Part shown: positions 21,787 through 33,400 of the stretch, in pieces
How the letters are laid out: every line of letters begins with the position of its first letter
How positions within the stretch are numbered: the stretch's first letter is position 1
Source: Nemertoderma westbladi
Taxonomy: Eukaryota > Xenacoelomorpha > Nemertodermatida > Nemertodermatidae
Direction: 5' to 3'
Length of the DNA stretch: 64,000 nucleotides
Assembly: GCA_032718475.1 (NCBI GenBank)
Contig: JAUCBJ010005741.1
Coordinates: 1-64,000 of the forward strand
The notes under the pieces: generated by a model
What the model was told of the DNA's origin: nothing
What the model saw: only the letters and a program-made list of their open reading frames with translations
The model's database searches: none
Made by a program: the position numbers and the translations under genes

Positions 21787-24700
21787 AGCTCGGTACATAA
21801 ATAGACCCTACACACTACACTCACTCGGTACATAAATAGGCCCTACACACTACACTCGGTACATAAATAGACCCTACACACTACACTCGGTACATAAATA
21901 GGCCCTACTCACTACACTCGGTACATAAATAGGCCCTACACACTACACTCGGTACATAAATAGGCCCTACTCACTACACTCGGTACATAAATAGGCCCTA
22001 CACACTACACTCGGTACATAAATAGACCCTACACACTACACTCGGTACATAAATAGGCCCTACTCACTACACTCGGTACATAAATAGGCCCTACACACTA
22101 CACTCGGTACATAATTAGGCCCTACACACTACACTCGGTACATAAATAGACCCTACACACTACACTCGGTACATAAATAGGCCCTACTCATTACACTCGG
22201 TACGTAAATAGGCCCTACACACTACACTCGGTACATAAATAGGCCCTACACACTACACTCGGTACATAAATAGGCCCTACACACTACACTCGGTACATAA
22301 ATAGGCCCTACTCATTACACTCGGTACGTAAATAGGCCCTACACACTACACTCGGTACATAAATAGGCCCTACACACTACACTCGGTACATAAATAGGCC
22401 CTACACACTACACTCGGTACATAAATAGACCCTACACACTACACTCGGTACGTAAATAGGCCCTACACACTACACTCGGTACATAAATAGGCCCTACACA
22501 CTACACTCGGTACATAAATAGGCCCTACACACTACACTCGGTACATAAATAGGCCCTACTCACTACACTCGGTACATAAATAGGCCCTACTCATTACACT
22601 CGGTACATAAATAGGCCCTACTCATTACACTCGGTACGTAAATAGGCCCTACACACTACATTCGGTACATAAATAGGCCCTACACACTACATTCGGTACA
22701 TAAATAGGCCATACACACTACACTCGGTACATAAATAGGCCCTACACACTACACTCGGTACATAAATAGGCCCTACACACTACACTCGGTACATAAATAG
22801 GCCCTACTCACTACACTCGGTACATAAATAGGCCCTACACACTACACTCGGTACATAAATAGGCCCTACACACTACACTCGGTACATAAATAGGCCCTAC
22901 TCACTACACTCGGTACATAAATAGACCCTACACACTACACTCGGGACATAAATAGACCCTACTCACTACACTCGGTACATAAATAGGCCCTACTCATTAC
23001 ACTCGGTACGTAAATAGGCCCTACACACTACATTCGGTACATAAATAGGCCCTACACACTACATTCGGTACATAAATAGGCCATACACACTACACTCGGT
23101 ACATAAATAGGCCCTACACACTACATTCGGTACATAAATAGGCCATACACACTACACTCGGTACATAAATAGGCCCTACACACTACATTCGGTACATAAA
23201 TAGGCCATACACACTACACTCGGTACATAAATAGGCCCTACACACTACACTCGGTACATAAATAGGCCCTACTCATTACACTCGGTACGTAAATAGGCCC
23301 TACACACTACATTCGGTACATAAATAGGCCATACACACTACACTCGGTACATAAATAGGCCCTACACACTACATTCGGTACATAAATAGGCCATACACAC
23401 TACACTCGGTACATAAATAGGCCCTACACACTACATTCGGTACATAAATAGGCCATACACACTACACTCGGGACATAAATAGGCCCTACTCACTACACTC
23501 GGTACATAAATAGGCCATACACACTACACTCGGTACATAAATAGGCCCTACACACTACATTCGGTACATAAATAGGCCATACACACTACATTCGGTACAT
23601 AAATAGGCCCTACTCATTACACTCGGTACGTAAATAGGCCCTACACACTACATTCGGTACATAAATAGGCCCTACACACTACATTCGGTACATAAATAGG
23701 CCATACACACTACACTCGGTACATAAATAGGCCCTACACACTACACTCGGTACATAAATAGGCCCTACACACTACACTCGGTACATAAATAGGCCCTACT
23801 CACTACACTCGGTACATAAATAGGCCCTACTCATTACACTCGGTACGTAAATAGGCCCTACACACTACATTCGGTACATAAATAGGCCATACACACTACA
23901 CTCGGTACATAAATAGGCCCTACACACTACATTCGGTACATAAATAGGCCATACACACTACACTCGGTACATAAATAGGCCCTACACACTACATTCGGTA
24001 CATAAATAGGCCATACACACTACACTCGGTACATAAATAGGCCCTACACACTACACTCGGTACATAAATAGGCCCTACTCACTACACTCGGTACATAAAT
24101 AGGCCCTACACACTACACTCGGTACATAAATAGGCCCTACTCATTACACTCGGTACGTAAATAGGCCCTACACACTACATTCGGTACATAAATAGGCCCT
24201 ACACACTACATTCGGTACATAAATAGGCCATACACACTACACTCGGGACATAAATAGGCCCTACTCACTACACTCGGTACATAAATAGGCCCTACACACT
24301 ACATTCGGTACATAAATAGGCCATACACACTACACTCGGTACATAAATAGGCCCTACTCATTACACTCGGTACGTAAATAGGCCCTACACACTACATTCG
24401 GTACATAAATAGGCCCTACACACTACATTCGGTACATAAATAGGCCATACACACTACACTCGGGACATAAATAGGCCCTACTCACTACACTCGGTACATA
24501 AATAGGCCCTACTCACTACACTCGGTACATAAATAGGCCCTACACACTACACTCGGGACATAAATAGGCCCTACTCACTACACTCGGTACATAAATAGGC
24601 CATACACACTACACTCGGTACATAAATAGGCCCTACACACTACATTCGGTACATAAATAGGCCATACACACTACACTCGGGACATAAATAGGCCCTACTC

Positions 24701-25672
24701 ACTACACTCGGTACATAAATAGGCCATACACACTACACTCGGTACATAAATAGGCCCTACTCACTACACTCGGTACATAAATAGGCCCTACACACTACAC
24801 TCGGTACATAAATAGGCCCTACTCACTACACTCGGTACATAAATAGGCCCTACACACTACATTCGGTACATAAATAGGCCATACACACTACACTCGGGAC
24901 ATAAATAGGCCCTACTCACTACACTCGGTACATAAATAGGCCATACACACTACATTCGGTACATAAATAGGCCCTACTCACTACACTCGGTACATAAATA
25001 GGCCCTACTCACTACACTCGGTACATAAATAGGCCCTACACACTACATTCGGTACATAAATAGGCCCTACTCACTACACTCGGTACATAAATAGGCCCTA
25101 CACACTACACTCGGGACATAAATAGGCCCTACTCACTACACTCGGTACATAAATAGGCCCTACACACTACATTCGGTACATAAATAGGCCCTACTCACTA
25201 CACTCGGTACATAAATAGGCCCTACACACTACACTCGGGACATAAATAGGCCCTACACACTACACTCGGGACATAAATAGGCCCTACTCACTACACTCGG
25301 TACATAAATAGGCCCTACTCACTACACTCGGTACATAAATAGGCCCTACACACTACATTCGGTACATAAATAGGCCATACACACTACACTCGGTATACAT
25401 AAATAGGCCCTACTCATTACACTCAGTACGTAAATAGGCCCTACACACTACACTCGGTACATAAATAGGCCCTACTCACTACATTCGGTACATAAATAGG
25501 CCATACACACTACACTCGGTACATAAATAGGCCCTACACACTACACTCGGGACATAAATAGGCCCTACTCACTACACTCGGTACATAAATAGGCCCTACA
25601 CACTACACTCGGTACATAAATAGGCCCTACACACTACACTCGGTACATAAATAGGCCCTACACACTAGACTC
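21787..25672. repeat. 31-bp minisatellite, about 125 copies, with higher-order dimers
   Basis: The unit is CTCGGTACATAAATAGG followed by CCCTACACACTACA, with a 31-bp period. Variable sites are ACTCGG or ATTCGG, GGCCCT, GGCCAT or GACCCT, ACACAC or ACTCAC, TACAT or TACGT, and CGGTAC or CGGGAC. Variants occur in ordered blocks; for example, alternating ATTCGG/GGCCAT and ACTCGG/GGCCCT units form 62-bp dimers at 23060-23470. This is evidence of block-wise amplification. No coding frame is present. Confidence 0.97.
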
Positions 25673-26480
25673 GTGTCACAATGCTGAATAAAGTGCTACT
25701 TTTCACACAATGATTTAAATAGTGTAGGCCTACGGAGATATTTTGAAATAGTTATAGAAAGTTGTAACATACAGTATCTCGCTACTACTACTATTACTAT
25801 ACTAGTTAAATATTCGAATACATTTACTTTAATCGTTTAATAGATTAATGAAAAGTTAACGCAATAATCTTACGTTGAATGGCTTATATATATGTTATTG
25901 GCATGGAACTCAATTAATTAATTCATTACTACTCCATATTGTTATTCGAATGTCGCACCATGGCAACTTGGCGTGAAACTTCACTATATAAATCTGGTCC
26001 TTGCACCGTCGTACTTCGACGCAATGTAGGTGGGATGCCTGCTGATGCCAGCCACCCCGCACACACCATTGGTTACTTGCCTTACACCTTTACACTTGCC
26101 CTATAAACAACACTGTATTGTTTTATTGCGGGTACACCCAGCCACCCCCCCCCCCCCCACAATTTTTTTGGATGATATTCCCTTAAAAGTCTTCACTTAA
26201 TTTTCTATATAAGTCTTAACAAAATCCCGAAGGGGGGTGACGCAAATCCTCAAGTAACAATAACTCCTATCTGATAATTATATTGAAGTCATTGGCTAAA
26301 CAGTTTTTGTGGGATTTTCCTGTAACATTTTCTTTAAATCCCTTCTAGTTAAGACTCATTCTAAGGCTCGACCAAATCTTATTCATGATAAATGGTGCAT
26401 CTATTGAATCGTTACTGTATCTAAAATATTAAAATTAATACTTTAAATTAATTAATTGTACACCCATAGAGAAATGTGAT
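25673..26480. other. Non-coding spacer
   Basis: AT-rich, with a C-run at about 26142-26158. No gene or RNA is recognised. Confidence 0.5.
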
Positions 26481-26519
26481 CGGGTGGCATTTTTATAATT
26501 TGTTATTGGTATTTTGTGT

Positions 26520-26640
26520 CAATGAGTGGTTTCATATTATTCGAACTTTCGTTAGGCACAGCTTTGCAAAGTCGGTAGTGACGTCCAGGTGGGATCGAAT
26601 TGGTGACCTTCGGGTTGGAAGTCTTTGCTAAGGAAAGTCT
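26520..26640 (-). mobile_element. Possible tRNA-derived SINE remnant
   Basis: Read on the minus strand, CTTCCAACCCGAAGGTCACC followed by AATTCGATCCC resembles the anticodon arm and T arm (B box) of a tRNA. This is the usual head of tRNA-derived SINEs. No complete tRNA cloverleaf can be drawn, since the D-arm region is short. A non-tRNA tail would follow leftwards. It lies in the probable 3' flank of the ATAD1-like gene. Confidence 0.35.
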
Positions 26641-26869
26641 ATACAAATTAAATGCATTTTAAAAATTAATAATTAATAATAATTGAAATTTATAAGTCAG
26701 GAAAATACTGTTTAATTCATGTATTATTACGTCCATACGGGACTGTGTGGGGATTATAGTTCTGGAAAACTTTAAAACTTTTTTTATTGGTGTAAATCTA
26801 CAATAATTAATCTGGGTTTCATATGCACCATTATTGTTACAAATAGTTAATAAATATGTATACAAAATT

Positions 26870-28093
26870 TTAGTCGTAAGGAATATTATCATTAACCGCG
26901 TCCCGGTGTTTCTTCTTAAACATATCGATCCGACCATCATAGAAAGTGTTAGTGGCGACTAGTAAATCCTCGCAAGATATCGGCCTCAGTTGAATATCGG
27001 TGGATTCCCCAACATCGAGGGAAACGTCGGTGAAGTAATCCCGAAGAGTTCTCTTGGCGGCGTCGCCGCAGATCTGGCGGAGATCCGAGCCGGAGCAGCC
27101 GTCCGTTATCGTCGCGATGTCGTCGAGTTCAACCGACGCGTCGAGACGCTCGTGTCGCAGCAGCACCCGCAGGATGGCGCCTCTATCGGTGCGATCCGGC
27201 AACGGGACGTGGAGTCGCAACGGGAGACGACGGAGGATCGCGTCGTCCAGCGAGGAGGCGCGATTCGTCGCTCCGATTACGACGCACCGGCAACCCGAAC
27301 CCGATTGCATCCCGTCCATTCGACTCATAAACTGAGTTTTTAACAACTGCGACGCTTCGTGATCGAAACTCCCGCGCTCTCTGAGTAAACCATCGATTTC
27401 GTCGATAAATATTATCGAAGGTTCGAGTTTACTCGCAAGCGTGAATGTAGCGTGCACCAATTGCGACGTCTCTCCGTACCATTTGCTCAGCAGCGCCGAG
27501 GGTTCGACGCAGATGAAGTTAACTCCGCGATGTTTAGCGAGTACGCGAGCGAGAAGCGTCTTCCCGCAGCCCGGCGGTCCGTGCAACAAGATCCCGCGAA
27601 CGGATTGGATCAACCGAGAGCGCGGGAGATTGACATTAAACAATCCCACCGTCTCCTCCAGGAGTTTATCTTTGATCGCGTTTAAACCTCCGATATCATC
27701 CTCAGTGTCCCTGAGTTCGTCGCTCGATACGAGACACGATGCGAGTATTTTATGCTCGTAAGGATTTAAATCCAAGTCCTGGATGCCAAGTTTTTTCATT
27801 AATAATTTGCTTTGCTTCTCGGCATCCGGGTCAACTCCTTTCATCACGCCCAGAAGATCGACGGCTAATTTAACTGATATGTACATCCCGATTAAACCGC
27901 CAGTCAGTACGATTAATCGTTTAATCACATCGTAATCGATGTTGCTGATAAAGTTTCGCAAATGGTCGCCAATCTTGGTAGCCACAGACGGCGGTGGCGG
28001 CACGGGCTCTACGATTCGTATTGGCGATATATTGATGTTGGAGAGTTCCAAATTCGTTCCCATAATCTTGTTGAGGAGTTCCGGTACCCCCAT
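26870..28093 (-). CDS. ATAD1: ATAD1/Msp1-type AAA+ ATPase, intronless
   Basis: 407 residues. A membrane segment at about 58-82 is followed by the linker typical of Msp1/ATAD1 (KLLMKKLG...LNPYEHKILASCLV) and one AAA domain. Its motifs are Walker A GPPGCGKT at 172-179, Walker B IIFIDE at 227-232, pore loop KWYGET at 204-209, sensor 1 GATN at 274-277, arginine fingers RR at 288-289 and the sensor-2 region GCSGSDL at 332-338. All catalytic residues are present. The family sits in the mitochondrial or peroxisomal outer membrane and extracts mislocalised tail-anchored proteins. Human and yeast proteins are about 360 residues; this one has a longer, Pro-rich N-terminus. The ATG has A at -3. An overlapping out-of-frame ATG lies at 28106. 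The coding part is GC- and CpG-rich against AT-rich flanks. One exon suggests a retrocopy or a lineage without introns here. Confidence 0.93.
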   Translation of the reverse strand: MGVPELLNKIMGTNLELSNINISPIRIVEPVPPPPSVATKIGDHLRNFISNIDYDVIKRLIVLTGGLIGMYISVKLAVDLLGVMKGVDPDAEKQSKLLMKKLGIQDLDLNPYEHKILASCLVSSDELRDTEDDIGGLNAIKDKLLEETVGLFNVNLPRSRLIQSVRGILLHGPPGCGKTLLARVLAKHRGVNFICVEPSALLSKWYGETSQLVHATFTLASKLEPSIIFIDEIDGLLRERGSFDHEASQLLKTQFMSRMDGMQSGSGCRCVVIGATNRASSLDDAILRRLPLRLHVPLPDRTDRGAILRVLLRHERLDASVELDDIATITDGCSGSDLRQICGDAAKRTLRDYFTDVSLDVGESTDIQLRPISCEDLLVATNTFYDGRIDMFKKKHRDAVNDNIPYD

Positions 28094-29129
28094 AATTTAT
28101 AATCATAAGTTATAAATCAGTTTGAGAGCTTCATGTGTGGCTACGTATTTTGTTACAGCAATTATTTAATTATTTTGTACACAGCCCAGCAGCCATTTTC
28201 AGTGATTTTTATACAGCCATAGAACAGTAGAGAGAGATGGGGTCAGGGGTTGGTGCATGGTGGTAGGGGGAACTTCACCCAACTTGACGCAAATCCCATT
28301 TCGGCGAATTGATATTTCGTATCAATGCAGCAATGCACAGATGCATGCCCCTGCACCCTGCAATGTTAAAATATGAATTAAGGGGAAGGAACAGGTTACC
28401 GTCTGACCGTAGGCCTACATTGGCGATTGGCAGTTACAGAGTTAGTTGGCACGTTCTGACGTTATTCTAACCTATACAATAAACTAAAGTCAATCTGTCA
28501 ATAGGCTGCAAGGTTATATGCCGTTATATTTTTGAAATCAGCAGTCGACTGTCGCAGTTTCGTCTGGGAGGGATGAATTCGGATGCGTTCTGTAACCTGC
28601 TCCTTTCCCTCAATTGGTAAAGTGGCCGTTTATCGTTTTGGTTAGAAAAGCCTGCCTCTGTACTGCTGTAACCTGCTCCTTTCCATCAATTCTGCAATTG
28701 GTTTATGACGGACGTGCAGACCCTGACGTCAGGACGTGCTGACGTGTGTCTGTGTGTTACTTGTATTAGGCAGTTACAGAGTTAGCCCTACAGTATTACA
28801 GTATTATGTGGAGGCCCCCAAGGCAGCAAGGCCCAAACACGTTAATCCCGAATTTTGATTGCGTCGAAAGTTCCCCCCCCCCCCCCCCCCCCGCCCTCCC
28901 TAGCTGACTCATGTCTGCATGTAGTGTAGGGTAGGCCTTACACAGTACAGGAGTACGGCTGTACGGTAGTACAGTCAGACAGTAGCTGAGTACTCGAGTA
29001 GTACCGGTACTACAGTAACTAGGCCTACTGAACTTTACCAACCTGCCAACTACTGAACTAAACTAATGTACCGGTACATAAACATAATACAGTAATAGGC
29101 CTTCTGTCACTGTAATACAGTAATACAGT
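28094..29129. other. Non-coding spacer with C-run and short direct repeats
   Basis: No gene is seen. The phrase CTGTAACCTGCTCCTTTCC recurs at about 28590 and 28668. A C-run of over 20 lies at 28866-28892. GTAC/CAGTA-rich sequence follows. The upstream part should hold the ATAD1-like promoter and 5' UTR. Confidence 0.5.
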
Positions 29130-29222
29130 TAGGGTTCAACAGAAGGCACTTTATGGGGCCGAACCGAACCGAACCGAAGCAGGGCCAACTTCGGGCCGAA
29201 CCGAACCGAATCCGAACCGAAG
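29130..29222. repeat. CCGAA-rich module with TAGGGTTCAACAGAAG end
   Basis: The 16-bp end at 29130-29145 is followed by clustered CCGAA pentamers around a GGGCCAACTTCGGGCC core. A related module with the 16-mer inverted lies at 31097-31167. Confidence 0.7.
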
Positions 29223-29327
29223 TTCAGAAAGTTAGCAAGTTATGGTCATAAATTCGTATTTACGTCACTATACTGGCTGACTGGCAGTGGCAGACTGGTA
29301 CCTATTTGGTCTGCGGACTTAGCGAGA

Positions 29328-29646
29328 AAGCTATGATTAATTAAAAAAATAAGTACTACAAAATAAAATGGCAATATTTACATTACTGTACATTACTAAC
29401 CTAAACTACTGTATACTTACTGTATGCATGCACTTACTGTATGCACCACATTTTCACCCGTAGTAAGCCGTACAGTAGTGACATCAAATTTAGAAAACCT
29501 CACTAAAAGTACAGGTAGTCTTTGTAATACTATTTATATGAGGTAGTAGGTATATTTGGTATTATGTATCAAAGTTATGATTAATTAAAAAATAGGGTAC
29601 TACAAAGTAAAATGGCAATATTTAGCCTAACCTAAACTACTGTATA
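29328..29646. repeat. Direct repeat pair of about 80 bp, 243 bp apart
   Basis: 29328-29411 and 29571-29646 share AAAG-C/T-TATGATTAATTAAAA, AAAATGGCAATATTTA and CCTAAACTACTGTATA in the same order. Neither copy encodes anything. Confidence 0.75.
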
Positions 29647-29734
29647 ATTAAGCTAATTTTGAAACTACCCAAGTAACCTGGAAACAATTAAAAAAATAAT
29701 GCCATTTAAATGGAAGTTCAGTCCAAAATTAAGG

Positions 29735-30956
29735 GTGTAAACGTTAAGCAGACAGTGGTGCTAGACAGTGTGCAGACAGTGGTGCAGACACTGGTGCAGA
29801 CAGTGGTGCAGACACCTGGTGAAAATACTGAAATACCAGAGTACACAACACAATCACAAACACATACCACCAGGCACTATTATATTATATTTTATCATAG
29901 ACTTTATTATCTACAAATATGCGAGTAACTACTGAAAGGTTCTACATGAAGTAGGGAGGACGTATGTAGTACAAGTCGGGGTGCGTGCGGGTGAATGTGC
30001 CCTGATTACAAATAATTATAAGAGGTGTGTACGAAAGTAATTAATCGGTATTCCCGTTTTCATATAAACAATAATGTCTATAAATTGTAAGCAGCAATGT
30101 CTCCAAGGAATGAGGTTTAAGCGACAGTGTTTGATTGTTTATACATGACCTACTTTATACAGAGTATGTTTAATTTGTTTACCTTTACTGGAGCCACTGC
30201 TTATTACTGTATAATAAAACGAGCTCATTAAGTTATTGTCTCATGCTGGGGATATACATTCACTAACTACAGTAAGGTCTCAGGAATTCTTAGCCCACGA
30301 GTATTCTTGGCCCTTGGGTTTTCTTAGCCCGCAAAACAATAACGTTTATTGTTTTGGTTCCCCCAATACTCCTCTGAAACCTGCTCCTTTACTAACCTGC
30401 TCGCCCCTTTACTGTCTGCACCAGTGTCTGTACCACTGTCTGCACCACTGTCTGCACCAGTGTCTGCACCAGTGTCTGCACCACTGTCTGCACCAGTGTC
30501 TGCACCACTGTCTGCACCAGTGTCTGCACCAGTGTCTGCACCACTGTCTGCACCAGTGTCTGCACCACTGTCTGCACCAGTGTCTGCACCACTGTCTGCA
30601 CCAGCTGTCTGCACCACTGTCTGCACCACTGTCTGCACCACTGTCTGCACCACTGCCTGCACCACTGTCTGCACTCTGCACCACTGTCTGCACCAGTGTC
30701 TGCAGCACTGTCTGTACCGTGTCTGCACCACTGTCTGCACCAGTGTCTGCACCACTGTCTGCACCACTGTCTGCACCAGTGTCTGCACCACTGTCTGCAC
30801 CACTGTCTGCACCACTGTCTGCACTCTGCAACAGTGCGTGCACCACTGTCTGCACCAGGTGTCTGCACCACTGTCTGCATCACTTTCTGCACCACTGTCT
30901 GCACCACTGTCTGCACCACTGTCTGCTCTGCACCAGTGTCTGCTTAACGTTTACAC
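29735..30956. mobile_element. Foldback-like element with inverted, minisatellite-bearing arms
   Basis: The left arm 29735-29821 begins GTGTAAACGTTAAGCAGACA and ends GGTGCAGACACCTGGTG. The right arm 30853-30956 contains the reverse complements of both ends in the expected order: CACCAGGTGTCTGCACC at 30853 and TGCTTAACGTTTACAC at 30941. Both arms are filled with a 12-bp repeat (GTGCAGACAGTG or its complement). The right side has expanded further into a 12-bp array at 30405-30852. Inverted arms around a loop with no transposase match foldback-type or satellite-bearing non-autonomous transposons. Confidence 0.7.
30405..30946. repeat. 12-bp minisatellite (CTGCACCA[C/G]TGT)
   Basis: About 44 tandem copies of CTGCACCACTGT or CTGCACCAGTGT, with a few indels (for example at about 30604, 30678 and 30824). 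All six frames give simple words such as QTVVQT, and long open frames here are spurious. Confidence 0.95.
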
Positions 30957-31096
30957 TCCAAAATTAATTAGTACAACGATGGACAGATTGATTAGTCTTA
31001 CTGTCTTCTGGTCTTAGCTCTCAGCTCAATCAGTCAATGTAATACTTGGAATATTTAGCAAAGTTTGCTCCGGGCTTCTGCAGTATCAATTGCAGA

Positions 31097-31167
31097 AGCC
31101 GAACCGAACCGAAATTGCCAAACTTCGGCCCGAACCGAACCGAAGCCGAAGCTTCTGTTGAGCCCTA
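31097..31167. repeat. Second CCGAA-rich module, inverted 16-mer end
   Basis: It contains GCCGAACCGAACCGAA and an AACTTCGGCCCGAACCGAA core, like 29159-29222. It ends CTTCTGTTGAGCCCTA (31152-31167), the reverse complement of the left 16-mer with one mismatch. Confidence 0.7.
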
Positions 31168-32128
31168 AATACAGTAATACAAAAAGTATAAAGTATAAAG
31201 TATGTACCTTATTATTGATTCGGGAATTTGTGAATATGTGTTACTGTCAATGTTTGGCACGAAATATACAAGTAGTACAAATTTGTTAATGAAAAACCAT
31301 TACCAAATCAACCTGATTTTATTACATTCTGACATAACGAGTTTTCTGGGATGCTGATCATGAATTAGTCACTCAAAAATATCGTATCCGATTCATTGTG
31401 CATTTTTGGACATCCCAGTTAAACATGATTATGTGTTTCATATATGGTTGCCATAAATAATTCGACATGTGATACATATATGTAAATGTTACAGTGTTGT
31501 CAAATGTGATCCATATGTGGAATGTTCACATGTGATACACATATGTTTTTTATGTGACAAGTGCGACAAAAAGAGTAAAAATTTAAACTGAGACCGACCA
31601 ATCACTGGTGTGGGTCTGCATTTCCTATAGAGAGGTGGGGCGGGGGGGGGGGGGGGGGTAGCCTACCTCAGTACCTTATCCTATCCAATCCCTACACCCT
31701 ATCCTACGGCCCTACACATGTGCTAAGTGCTAAAGAGTGGCACAAAAATACCAGTATCACATATTTGATAATCATAAATCATTAACAAATCAACCAGATT
31801 TTATTGCCTTATGGGTTTTCCGTGTAGCTAATTCCAAAAATATTATGGTAATTTTTAAATGTTCTAATGGGGGCACGAATAAGGTATTAAGCCCGCGCGA
31901 ATTGAAAATAACTTTGATGGTTACACAACCACTAAATATTTTTAACAATTTCTATCGTGATCATCGACCTCGAAAACCCCTGTAGCTTCAGAATTACCCC
32001 AACCAAAGGCGAAATTTATCAGTTTGAAATATTACTACTTGTAATTTTCATCCTGGAGCACCGGAATGGCACCAAAAATGATGGTTGCATTACCATAAAT
32101 ATTTTTAACTAGTTCATCGTGATCGCAG
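31168..32128. other. Non-coding spacer
   Basis: No gene is seen. A G-run lies at about 31637-31659. Imperfect copies of a CATTA-C/A-CAAATCAACC-T/A-GATTTTATT word occur at about 31298 and 31779. Several CATATG/CACATGTG words cluster at 31430-31545. Confidence 0.5.
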
Positions 32129-32664
32129 CCCCCCCCCCCCCCCCCCCCCCCCTATAAGCATCAACACGTCAAAAACACGTGGATACGGCGTAATTTTTGA
32201 CGTCAACGTGTTGAAAATGACGTCTTGGCCACGTGTATTTTGGAAGTGTCAAACACGTGTTTGAGCACGTCAAACCATGACGTGCTACAGTTTACGTCAA
32301 ATGACTTGTTAGACACGTGTCAATTACGTCATCAGACGTCAAATACTACACTGGAACACCACACAAGCACGTCAAATGACGTGCTAGACACGTACTGTAA
32401 CAATAACAAAAGCCAAATTCAAATAACTACACCACACAAGCACTTACGCCTCGCTTTTTACATCGCTTAGATCCATGACAGTTATGATTGAAATTGACGG
32501 TGTTTGTTGATACTATAATAAAGAAAAAACATTATTATATAATGTAACCAATAATAAACCAAGTATATAATATAAATAAATATCTAAATATAATAAACCT
32601 AATTGGTCAATTTGGCAATTTTCTAGTCATTGGTGGTACTCAGAGTGCGCAATACTGTAGCACC

Positions 32665-33110
32665 ACTCACACCCACCATAGTACCTTCCTACCCACTCAC
32701 TCCCACTATATTACCTTCCTACCCACTCACACCCACTTCATTACCTTCCTACCCACTCACACCCACCTCATTACCTTCCTACGCACTCACACCCATCGTA
32801 TTACCTTCCTACCCACTCACACCCACTATATTACCTTCCTACCCACTCACACCCACTTCATTACCTTCTTACCCACTCACACCCACCTCATTACCATCCT
32901 ACCCACTCACACCCACCATATTACCTTCCTACCCACTCACACCCACCATATTACCTTCCTACCCACTCAAACCCACCATATTACCTTCATACCCACTCAC
33001 ACGCAACTCATTACCTCCCTATCCACTCACACCCACCATATTACCTTCATATCCTACCCTCACGCACGCACCTCATTACTTTCCTACCCACTCACACCCA
33101 TCACCTATAT
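32665..33110. repeat. 30-bp minisatellite, about 15 copies
   Basis: The unit is TTACCTTCCTACCCACTCAC followed by ACCCACCATA, with variants in the last six bases. The plus-strand open frame simply repeats a ten-residue Pro/Thr/Ser word and is not taken as a gene. Confidence 0.93.
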
Positions 33111-33198
33111 AAATAACTAACTAAAATATACCCACCACTAATATAAATATACTGTACTCATACTGTAGTCAGTCAGTAGGTATAAGTGGTAAGTAGAT

Positions 33199-33400
33199 GT
33201 GTCATTAAGACGTGTTCAAGACGTAATTTTAGGTAATTACTTCCAACATGAAAAGTATCACACAGATGCGTGCCGTCAAGACGTGTTCAAGACGTCATTT
33301 TAGGTAATTATATCCACCATATAAGTCTCATACAGTAACGTGTCAACAAGACGTGTTCAAGACGTAATTTTACGTAATTACGTCAACCATCAAAACTTTG
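33199..33400. repeat. 70-bp direct repeat, three diverged copies
   Basis: AAGACGTGTTCAAGACGT followed by AATTTTA-C/G-GTAATTA occurs with the core at 33210, 33281 and 33351. It forms part of the right ACGT-rich arm of the candidate transposon. Confidence 0.85.

Noticed and set aside
26990-27761. Plus-strand Arg-rich ORFs opposite the ATAD1-like gene.
   Set aside because: Shadows caused by the GC-rich antisense of a conserved AAA domain.
30236-31017. Cys/His- or Val/Gln-rich frames over the 12-bp array.
   Set aside because: All derive from the CTGCACCACTGT unit. Open in most frames and bounded only by array ends.
31737-31985. 82-codon ORF.
   Set aside because: No recognisable domain, and its start overlaps a diverged repeat also seen at about 31298. 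Not supported.
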